Below are positions 56,916 to 64,000 of a DNA stretch of 64,000 bases, piece after piece. Position 1 is the stretch's first letter. Every line of letters starts with the position of its first letter. A program made the translations under genes and the position numbers. The notes below the pieces were generated by a model, which searched no databases, had not been told where the DNA came from, and saw only the letters and a program-made list of their open reading frames with translations. This DNA comes from Verrucomicrobiota bacterium (GTDB taxonomy: Bacteria > Verrucomicrobiota > Verrucomicrobiia > Limisphaerales > JAIPKD01). The stretch covers positions 1-64,000 of the forward strand of contig JAIPKD010000004.1 in the NCBI GenBank assembly GCA_021733835.1. Direction: 5' to 3'.

Positions 56916-59252
56916 ATGAGTAAAAGCAACAAACGCAAACCCGTCGTATCCCGCACTAAGATAATCCTTTCAATCATCGCAGTGCTGCTGTTTACGGCCG
57001 GGCTTTCGGCGTTTCTCTTCTTAGGCGGCCAAAAATCAGATATCGCCAAACAAGTTAACGAAACCGCTCCCATACCGTCAAAGCCTCGAACCATGTCTCC
57101 AAGCGTACGCGCCGGCTTCGAAGAAATGGATCGCCGGATATTCAACGACTACGCAGGTTCGGAATCATGCGAAGATTGCCACGAACAGGAGTTCGAGCTA
57201 TGGCTTAATTCGCATCATGCACTTGCGGAAAGAGAATTGAATCCTGAAACCGATCGTGCGGCCTTCGTTCCGACAAGGACATTCTCGCACGGCTCACAAA
57301 CATCCACCGCGCTCAAGACAAACGGTCAGTACGCCGTTATCACACTCGGCCTGGACGGGAAACAGGTCTACTACCCGGAAAGAACCATCGGCGTCTCGCC
57401 CCTTATCCAATACCTAATTAAAGCGCCCGGCAACCGGTATCAGGTCACCGAAATCGCATACCATCCCGGCAGCAACGAATGGTTCGACGTTTACGGCGAG
57501 GAAGACAGGCAACCCGGCGAATGGGGGCATTGGAGCGGCCGCGGCATGAACTGGAACTCGATGTGCGGCACATGCCATAATACGAGGTTCAGAAAGAACT
57601 ACGATTTCGCCTCCGACTCGTATGCAACCTCAAAAGCCGAGATGGGTGTAGGCTGTGAGGCATGTCACGGCCACGGCAAAGAGCACGTTCAGTGGCAAAA
57701 CGCCCATACAAATTCCACACCGCAAGTCCAGGCCCAAGACCCCACGCTGAAGCGCATGAATAAAAAACAATACCTGCATACCTGCGGCGCCTGCCATTCT
57801 CGTAGAATTGAACTTACCGGTGACTTCGAACCCGGCGATGACTACTGGGATCATTTTACACCAATGATCCCGGATGATACGGATACATACTATGCCGACG
57901 GACAGGTGCGGGACGAGGACTTCGAATTCGCCTCGTTCATCGGCAGCCGCATGTACTCGCTCGGCGTCAGGTGTAACGACTGCCATGATGTGCACTCCGG
58001 TAAACTCCGCCTCCAGGGTAATGCGCTATGTCTCAAATGCCACCAGACAACTATTAATCCGGCGGAGCATGGAAAGCATCCCATGGACAAAGAAGGCAGC
58101 CAATGCGTGGATTGTCATATGCCTATTACTGTTTATATGGCGCGGCACCCGAGACGCGACCACGGCTTAACGATCCCGGACCCGACGCTTACCCGTGATT
58201 TCGGAATCCCAAACGCCTGTACCCGATGCCATGAAGATGAATCAGTCCAGTGGTCGATCGATTATGTCGAAAAATGGTACGGCGATAAAATGCAAAGACA
58301 TACTCAACAACGCGCGCGTTGGCTGGCGAATGCCAAGATTGGAAAAGAAGATGCAACCGGCTCGGTCATCCAAATGCTACACACCGAACGTATCCCGCTT
58401 TGGCGCGCGTCCGCTGCGGCAATGCTGAAACAATGGGCGTATAAAACGAACGTCATGCAGAACCTCTTCGAATCATTGAACGACCCTTCACCTATGGTGC
58501 GAAGCATGGCGGCGCGCTCACTCGAACCATGGGCTCAAGATAGCCGTATCTCCCAAAGACTCTCAGGCATGCTCGACGATCCGTCACGTTCGGTACGGAT
58601 CGAAACCACCTGGGCGCTCCGCAGAGGTCTGAACACAAACTCCGCAGCCGGATTTCAGCTCCTGAGTTATCTCGAACAAAACTTGGATCAACCTACCGGC
58701 GCGCTCCAGACAGGCGTATTGTTCCTCGACCGCGGGCTTCCCAGGAAGGCGCTCGATTTCCTGAAAAAGGCGGTGGCTTGGGAACAAAACGCGCCTATGC
58801 TGCATCAGGCGCTGGCCGTAAACCTGAGTCAATTAGGACAAACCGACAAGGCAGTACAACACCTAAGTAAGGCGTGTGAACTGGAACCGGATAATCCGAA
58901 CTTCCAATTCCAGCTCGGCATCGCACTCGCGGAGGTCGGCGAAATGAATCAGGCAATATCCACGCTGACGAAGGCCGTGAAAACCGATCCCAACTTCGCC
59001 CGCGCTTGGTACAACCTCGGCCTCGCGTATAACTCGATCAACCAACCGCAAATGGCCCTTGATTGTCTGAATCGCGGTGAACAGATGAATCCCGAGTCCC
59101 CGGACATCCCTTATGCACGCGCCACCATTCTTCGCGATATGGGACGTTACAAGGATGCCCGGGAAGCCGCCAGGCGCGTCCTGGAAATCGCGCCCGGTCA
59201 CCGTCAGGCAAACGCCCTATTACAAAATCTCAATCGAAACGAGTTCTTCTAA
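56916..59252 (+). CDS. Octahaem cytochrome c with HEAT-like and TPR domains
   Basis: 778 residues. One N-terminal membrane helix (IILSIIAVLLFTAGLSAFLFL) serves as anchor or uncleaved signal. The haem part (about 80-440) has eight CxxCH motifs in order: CEDCH, CGTCH, CEACH, CGACH, CNDCH, CLKCH, CVDCH, CTRCH. About residues 490-590 form HEAT-like repeats (LWRASAAAMLKQWA; SPMVRSMAARSLEPW; RSVRIETTWALRRG), and the rest has at least three TPRs (AVQHLSKACELEPDNPNFQFQLGIAL; AISTLTKAVKTDPNFARAWYNLGLAY). The architecture resembles tetra/octahaem-TPR proteins of PVC and Bacteroidetes. It is probably periplasmic electron transfer; the partner is unknown. Confidence 0.9.
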   Translation: MSKSNKRKPVVSRTKIILSIIAVLLFTAGLSAFLFLGGQKSDIAKQVNETAPIPSKPRTMSPSVRAGFEEMDRRIFNDYAGSESCEDCHEQEFELWLNSHHALAERELNPETDRAAFVPTRTFSHGSQTSTALKTNGQYAVITLGLDGKQVYYPERTIGVSPLIQYLIKAPGNRYQVTEIAYHPGSNEWFDVYGEEDRQPGEWGHWSGRGMNWNSMCGTCHNTRFRKNYDFASDSYATSKAEMGVGCEACHGHGKEHVQWQNAHTNSTPQVQAQDPTLKRMNKKQYLHTCGACHSRRIELTGDFEPGDDYWDHFTPMIPDDTDTYYADGQVRDEDFEFASFIGSRMYSLGVRCNDCHDVHSGKLRLQGNALCLKCHQTTINPAEHGKHPMDKEGSQCVDCHMPITVYMARHPRRDHGLTIPDPTLTRDFGIPNACTRCHEDESVQWSIDYVEKWYGDKMQRHTQQRARWLANAKIGKEDATGSVIQMLHTERIPLWRASAAAMLKQWAYKTNVMQNLFESLNDPSPMVRSMAARSLEPWAQDSRISQRLSGMLDDPSRSVRIETTWALRRGLNTNSAAGFQLLSYLEQNLDQPTGALQTGVLFLDRGLPRKALDFLKKAVAWEQNAPMLHQALAVNLSQLGQTDKAVQHLSKACELEPDNPNFQFQLGIALAEVGEMNQAISTLTKAVKTDPNFARAWYNLGLAYNSINQPQMALDCLNRGEQMNPESPDIPYARATILRDMGRYKDAREAARRVLEIAPGHRQANALLQNLNRNEFF

Positions 59253-59299
59253 AAACACCGCCTCAGTCATATTGAATTAAGTAATTAAGCACTACCTCA

Positions 59300-60469
59300 T
59301 TACTCATTCGACTTGCCCCAATGCTTATCCGCGAAATCCATGTAACACCGCCAGTCGAATAAGGTCAGATTGTGTGAACCGGATCGAATATGATAACCGA
59401 TGTGACCGATTTGCACCGGAGTATCCGGCTCGGGCATGGTCTTCACACCAAGACCTTTCATACCGTAAAGCTCATAAACGGGCGAAGCCTCGACACAAGC
59501 CAGGAACTCACCCTTGGGATCAGCCCACGTGTCCTCGGTGGCACTGGCCACATACACGAGCCGCGGCGCCATAAGCGCAATCAGCATATGTTGGTCGACG
59601 GGTAAGTTCTCCTCTTTACCATTGAATTCATTGTAATTCTCGCAGAACCAGTGCGGGAAATTCTTGTTAATGTCCGCAACGCGCTCACCCTGCTTCCGTC
59701 GCGCCAATGCCGCGCCTGTACAACCGGAATCGTTGCTGATCACAAACGCAAACCGCTCGTCCCGGGCGCCGCACCACAGGGCGGTCTTACCGCCACGTGA
59801 ATGCCCGATCACGGCGACGCGTTCATCATCGATGTCCGCATCCGTCTCGATGTAGTCCATTACGCGACTCGCGCCCCAGGCCCAAGCGGCAATGCTACCC
59901 CATGCGTCACCACTGCGCTCCGCTCCGGGCGGATCGAATATTCCATGCACGCCATCCTTGAATTCATCATAATTGTCCGGGTCTACATCCGACACATGAA
60001 ATGTGAGCGCCGCATACCCGCGTGACACGATCTCCTCGGCCGGCCAAAACGGCTCCTTGACCTGACGGGACGGATCAATATTATCTCGACCTCTATGGCA
60101 AATCAGGAGAAACGCGGGAACCGGTTTGGGCGCCTTGTTCGGAATAAATCTGATTAATCCGATCCGCCCCTCGCCGCCGGGACCGGAAAAGCTGATGTCA
60201 ACCAGCTTCCGCGTCGCTCGGCCGCCCATGAAATCAGATCGGGTCTCCGTCACTTCGAACCGCAAGTCGTCCGGGCGCCCGACCGGTGCACGGCCGTATA
60301 CATGTTCCTTGAACAACTCCAGGATTTGCGGTCGCCGATCCTGCCGCCATTGCTCAGGTGATTTTATCACTTTACTATCGGCGGTCTTCAGTACCTCCGG
60401 CAATGCCAAGCCCTCGGCGCAACGCGCGGAGACGGCAACTAAAACAATCAACAACGCTCTGATAAACAT
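59300..60469 (-). CDS. Secreted CE15-like glucuronoyl esterase
   Basis: 389 residues from ATG 60469 (MFIRALLIVLVAVSARC, signal). The alpha/beta-hydrolase part has VIGHSRGGKTALWCGARDERFAF, the nucleophile elbow of bacterial CE15, NDSGCTGAAL after it and a late HIGYHIRSGSH with the catalytic His. CE15 enzymes cut ester links between glucuronoxylan and lignin. The preceding segment with CEQW-like SPEQWRQDRRPQILELFKEHVYG is also family-typical. Isolated from other GH genes. Confidence 0.9.
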   Translation of the reverse strand: MFIRALLIVLVAVSARCAEGLALPEVLKTADSKVIKSPEQWRQDRRPQILELFKEHVYGRAPVGRPDDLRFEVTETRSDFMGGRATRKLVDISFSGPGGEGRIGLIRFIPNKAPKPVPAFLLICHRGRDNIDPSRQVKEPFWPAEEIVSRGYAALTFHVSDVDPDNYDEFKDGVHGIFDPPGAERSGDAWGSIAAWAWGASRVMDYIETDADIDDERVAVIGHSRGGKTALWCGARDERFAFVISNDSGCTGAALARRKQGERVADINKNFPHWFCENYNEFNGKEENLPVDQHMLIALMAPRLVYVASATEDTWADPKGEFLACVEASPVYELYGMKGLGVKTMPEPDTPVQIGHIGYHIRSGSHNLTLFDWRCYMDFADKHWGKSNE

Positions 60470-60590
60470 ATTCGTATTCCTTCCCAATAGGTTGATTCGA
60501 CTTTGCACGTATTAAATACGTTTTAGATCATATTTCAATGGATTATTCGGCGCACGTATTTCCCTCCCTCGGGTATGATAGCTCGACTTC

Positions 60591-63098
60591 TCACACCTTC
60601 TTCAGTTCCAGCTTTTCTGCCACACGGTCGAGAAAAACGGATACAACACGCCCGAGATCGCGTTTGCTTTTATGAAATATCCACAGCAAGAAAACCAACA
60701 CGGCGCCCGTTACACCGCCCCATACCACTGGATAAGTACCGAACTGGAGTAACAGTAAAGCGGTTACCATCACGCCGGTTAATACAATCTTTGAAGCAAA
60801 AGACATAAACGGCTTGAGCCGGCATTTAATCATCATCCTCCCCCCTTCATAGACCTCCGCAACCGTGAGCAATCGGAGCCGACACCATCTGCTGCCGATT
60901 ATTTCCACATCGTATCTATTCCAACCTTGATCGTTTCTAAACTCCCAGTTCTCTTGCTCGAGGCCTGAAATAATCTCCGCAAGAAAGGCCAGCCGCCCGA
61001 TACCCGCTTCATCCCAGTACCGTATCTGATCGAAGCGAACACGCTCTTTCTTAAGGCTTAAAGAAACCAGGTTCTCATGCTCCGCCAATGGCGTCCGCGG
61101 TGAAGCCAGTCTCCGTCGATACCTTGCCACGCCCCTGACAAGCGGCTGCAGGAGCCACATTAATCCTACTATCGACTTCGACCAGAAACGCCGTTTGTCC
61201 TTCGGTATATCTGCATTATACGCGGACACGACACAAGCGCCGATGGAAGCGCCAAAACTCACTATCGCCATAGGTGCGATAAAATTGAATACGAGCGAAA
61301 TCAGCGCCAACGGCAGCGTCAAAAGAAAATGATACTCGAGCGTAGTAAACACCGACACAGACGGCATCCAATTCGCGGAATAAATCGACTGGAACATCCC
61401 GGCGCCGAATCGGCCGTGGTAAATATGCCGGGAGCAAGCCGGGAAAACCGGTCTTGCGTGCGAGTAGATACGACCACGCCATAAACCGCCGCCCATGAAA
61501 TTGAACTTCTCCGGGTGCTTCTTCACAAGCAATGCCTCAGCCTGACCATATCCATATTGCTGTGTCAGATACCCTACTACGCCGGAACGCCTGTGATGCC
61601 ATACGAGCGCAGCCGGACTGAATCCGATGTCCGCCCCGATCTTCCTCAGGCGCCAGCAAATATCGACATCATCACCCGCCTTGGTAAACACAGGATCAAA
61701 GCCGCCGATGGCGGATAACACCGACTTCCTGAATGCCATATTACACCCGGGCACATGCTCGGCATATCGGTCGTCAAGCATGACATGCGCGGGGCCGCCT
61801 GGTGAGGCATTTACAACAGCCGCCATAACCGAATCATCGGCCGGCGGAAGGTTCGGCCCACCCATCGCATGGAATTCATCATCCTCGAAACTCCGCGCCA
61901 AATAATAAAGCCAATCCTCATCCGCCCGGCAATCCGCGTCCATGAACGCCACTATTTCCCCCGACGCCACCGCAATCCCTGAATCCCGCGCCACGGACAA
62001 CCCCAAGTTCTCCGAATGCCGAATCAGCTTGAACTCCGGGAACTCTCCCGCGATCTCGACCGTCTTATCGGTAGACCCATCGTCCACGAGTATGACTTCG
62101 TACTTGGGATATCGAAGCTGGATCAACGACTCCAGGCACGGCCTCAGCGTAGCCGCGCCGTTGTAGCAAGCGATTATGACCGAAACCGCGGGCGCATGCG
62201 CCAACGGAAAATACGGCGCCTTCTCAAATTGCGTGCGCACCCTGAAGAACGCCGGTTTCCGATCACGCGAACGCGTGGTTATCCCAAACTTCCAGTCGTC
62301 AACCTCACGCCCGCCCTTGTACCACTCGTCGGTAAAACTGAATACCACCACTCCCGCCGCACCCTTGCAGAATGCGTCCTCGATCTGCCACTCAAGGAAA
62401 TGCGCCTGCTCTATCTCACCCTCGCGCAACGAGTCCATACCCAACTCACCCAATACAAGCGGCTTATTCCCCGCTATAATCTGTAATTTGGAAATATATC
62501 TCCTGTAATCCTCGCGCTCGTGCAGATAAACATTGAAGCAATGAAAATCAACTTGAGACGGCGAAAGATATTCAGTCGGCGGAAAATTACCAAACGTGCA
62601 AAGTCGACGGGCATCGATCTTCTTAACGGCCGAAATCAGTTCATCAATGAACTCCGCCACTTTTCCAGGGCCGCTCCAGCGCACTATATCCGGCGGGATT
62701 TCGTTCACCACGCTAAGGGCGAATACCGACTCCACACCCAGACATGCCTCCGCAGCCTTTTTAACCGCGTCGATTGCAGCCGCCCGCCGCTCCGGGGAAT
62801 CAAGGAAACATACATCCTTGTGCCACGGCACATCGATCAATAACATCACCCCCAATTCCTCCGCCATATCCATGAACCATCGCGGCGGCGTGTGGTAAAC
62901 CCTCAGTAAATTAGCGCCCGCGCGCCGAACCTGCTGCAAGTCCTCGCGCGTCTCTTCCACCCCTTTAAAACATTCACCTTCCGTGCCTGAAGCAAACGGC
63001 CCGTAAACCAAACCTTTCGGAAAGAATTTTTCGCGGCCTACGCGGAAAAACTTACCGTCTATACGCGGATAATACTCTTCGTTGTCTAAACTCGACAT
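60591..63098 (-). CDS. Fusion of clan GH-A glycosidase and GT2 glycosyltransferase with membrane helices
   Basis: 835 residues. Residues ~1-295 form a TIM-barrel hydrolase with ANLLRVYHTPP, the acid/base ALSVVNEIP (E133) and the nucleophile LVLGELGMD (E218). From ~304 a GT-A family 2 transferase begins: VSVIIACYNGAATLRPCLESL, VILVDDGSTDKTV, VAFMDADCRADEDW (DAD metal site) and AGDDVDICWRLRKIG. Two hydrophobic blocks follow (LLTLPLALISLVFNFIAPMAIVSFG; IVLTGVMVTALLLLQFGTYPVVW...VFLLWIF). No signal peptide precedes the GH part, so both enzymes should face the cytoplasm. It may make or edit a polysaccharide. Confidence 0.88.
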   Translation of the reverse strand: MSSLDNEEYYPRIDGKFFRVGREKFFPKGLVYGPFASGTEGECFKGVEETREDLQQVRRAGANLLRVYHTPPRWFMDMAEELGVMLLIDVPWHKDVCFLDSPERRAAAIDAVKKAAEACLGVESVFALSVVNEIPPDIVRWSGPGKVAEFIDELISAVKKIDARRLCTFGNFPPTEYLSPSQVDFHCFNVYLHEREDYRRYISKLQIIAGNKPLVLGELGMDSLREGEIEQAHFLEWQIEDAFCKGAAGVVVFSFTDEWYKGGREVDDWKFGITTRSRDRKPAFFRVRTQFEKAPYFPLAHAPAVSVIIACYNGAATLRPCLESLIQLRYPKYEVILVDDGSTDKTVEIAGEFPEFKLIRHSENLGLSVARDSGIAVASGEIVAFMDADCRADEDWLYYLARSFEDDEFHAMGGPNLPPADDSVMAAVVNASPGGPAHVMLDDRYAEHVPGCNMAFRKSVLSAIGGFDPVFTKAGDDVDICWRLRKIGADIGFSPAALVWHHRRSGVVGYLTQQYGYGQAEALLVKKHPEKFNFMGGGLWRGRIYSHARPVFPACSRHIYHGRFGAGMFQSIYSANWMPSVSVFTTLEYHFLLTLPLALISLVFNFIAPMAIVSFGASIGACVVSAYNADIPKDKRRFWSKSIVGLMWLLQPLVRGVARYRRRLASPRTPLAEHENLVSLSLKKERVRFDQIRYWDEAGIGRLAFLAEIISGLEQENWEFRNDQGWNRYDVEIIGSRWCRLRLLTVAEVYEGGRMMIKCRLKPFMSFASKIVLTGVMVTALLLLQFGTYPVVWGGVTGAVLVFLLWIFHKSKRDLGRVVSVFLDRVAEKLELKKV

Positions 63099-63435
63099 CT
63101 CTTTTTATCCAATCGACTCTCCCATTTTAATGCACAAACCCCTACAAAACCATAGTGTATTCGTCAGGCCGCTTTTTTAAGCTCCTAAAACCTCTCGCTC
63201 GTGGTATAAAACAATCATCAAGGCCATATCGGGAAAAACCGTATCTCAATTCAAAAAGACGCTTTACGCCGGAAATCATTCAATCTATTTATTCATGAGC
63301 AACCGAACGGATTTAAAACAATTAGTACTCCAATGCATTCGTGAACACACCTTCTTCGCGTCGTGGGATCGCGCCGAAAAACATGCATCTTCCACTCTTG
63401 ACGCCGTGAATCGATATAGTAAAATATACTCGGAC
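63099..63435. other. Intergenic region before tRNA-His, no feature seen
   Basis: The 337 bp hold no supported gene or repeat. Short open frames here run into the tRNA and are not credible. Confidence 0.6.
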
Positions 63436-63511
63436 GGTGGCCATAGCTCAATGGTAGAGTCCCAGATTGTGGTTCTGGTTGTTGCGGGTTCGAATCCCGT
63501 TGGTCACCCCA
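63436..63511 (+). tRNA. tRNA-His (GTG)
   Basis: Acceptor GTGGCCA pairs with TGGTCAC (one G-U). The D arm is GCTCAATGGTAGAG, the anticodon arm CCAGA-TTGTGGT-TCTGG has anticodon GTG, and the T arm GCGGG-TTCGAAT-CCCGT is standard. The extra G at 63436 (G-1) facing discriminator C73 is the tRNA-His identity pair, and CCA is encoded. A T-run follows directly and may terminate transcription. Confidence 0.97.
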
Positions 63512-63679
63512 TTTTTTTTTCAAATCACTTCATACTTCACGCAAATAACGGTGATTCCCAAAGCGAATTCAGGAATTACTGCGGCTTTACGGCGACAGAA
63601 AGAATTGTCTGGGCTACTCAACGTTACTATTCACAAGTCCCGCGGATTACGTTATCCTATAAGAAAAGCAAATTTGCTT

Positions 63680-63961
63680 ATGAAAACTGCATACGAACTT
63701 GTAATGGAACGCCTGGCCAAAGACGCACCATCAAAGCCGCTGACCGATGCCCAGAAAGCGGAGCTCGCAAAATTGGACGAGGTCTATAAGTCCAAGCTGG
63801 CCGAACGCGAGGTCTTCCTGGAGTCCAAGATAGCCGGCGCAACGGCGTCCGGCGATTTCGAAACGATCGAGCAATTCAAGAAACAACTTGCAAGCGATAG
63901 GAAAACCATCCTCGACGAACTCGAAGAAAAAAAGGAAGCGATACGCCGCAGCAGCGATTAA
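63680..63961 (+). CDS. Small conserved coiled-coil protein
   Basis: 93 residues from ATG 63680 (MKTAYELVMERLAKDAPSKPLTDAQKAELAKLDEVYKSKLAEREVFLESKIAGA). The frame is open further upstream across the tRNA, which cannot be coding. The whole protein is charged and helical, ending LASDRKTILDELEEKKEAIRR. Similar short proteins occur in other PVC-type genomes by my recollection; function unknown. Confidence 0.7.
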   Translation: MKTAYELVMERLAKDAPSKPLTDAQKAELAKLDEVYKSKLAEREVFLESKIAGATASGDFETIEQFKKQLASDRKTILDELEEKKEAIRRSSD

Positions 63962-64000
63962 CAATCAGGCGATACGCTCGTAAGGCCGCGATTCAGATAA

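Overview
The window reads as chromosome of an uncultivated, Gram-negative, polysaccharide-degrading bacterium. Signal peptides, a lipobox lipoprotein, a Tat-exported protein and an outer-facing multihaem cytochrome argue for a Gram-negative envelope. The secreted glycan enzymes, the single-subunit cytochrome b succinate dehydrogenase, the GH-GT2 fusion and the wealth of small intergenic repeats recall the PVC / Hydrogenedentota / Sumerlaeota type of genome. That placement is an impression from gene content; no rRNA gene lies in the window.

Layout. 1-2345: GH95 alpha-L-fucosidase cut by the left edge. 2559-3615: leuD-ilvN. 3799-12862: hybrid histidine kinase, purM, hsp20, pnp, rpsO, metF and a metallo-beta-lactamase protein, all on the minus strand. 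12932-15274: secreted glycosidase-like protein. 15444-16946: rpoN. 17205-22730: a lipoprotein, then a four-gene operon (GxxExxY protein, RhuM stub, four-helix-bundle protein, HsdR) without hsdM or hsdS. 22909-26207: Tat-exported sugar isomerase-like protein and a secreted clan GH-A hydrolase. 26304-27763: repeat-rich island with a broken four-helix-bundle gene. 27764-31201: sdhCAB. 31231-43663: gas-vesicle region. 43877-44969: yraN, rnhB. 45161-49386: surface proteins, one pair possibly a single gene split by an in-frame TGA. 49541-54503: eno, fabF, acpP, fabG, fabD. 54734-63098: GspE/PilB-type ATPase, inositol-phosphatase-family enzyme, octahaem cytochrome with TPRs, CE15 esterase and a GH-GT2 fusion. 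63436-63511: tRNA-His. 63680-63961: small conserved protein.

The gas-vesicle region is the most system-like part. It holds structural genes (gvpA, two gvpJ-type, gvpK as a fusion, a gvpC-like gene), assembly genes (two gvpF/L, gvpG, gvpN) and an unusual protein-handling set (tandem Get3/ArsA ATPase, CDC48-type AAA ATPase, Hsp20). Upstream sits an NtrC-family regulator. gvpA is preceded by a good sigma-54 -24/-12 promoter and, about 145-166 bp upstream of the expected start point, two identical 18-bp palindromes exactly 21 bp apart. Together with rpoN in the same window this gives a complete hypothesis for the control of flotation.

The second theme is small mobile DNA. hsdR carries five short palindromes inserted in frame, each translated into 11-15 extra residues, as Rickettsia palindromic elements do. 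Outside genes, a roughly 120-bp element with inverted ends occurs five times, two copies of it full length. A short TCCC...GGGA hairpin family occurs four times, often beside it, and several microsatellite-like arrays are present. No CRISPR array, transposase, integrase or rRNA gene was seen.
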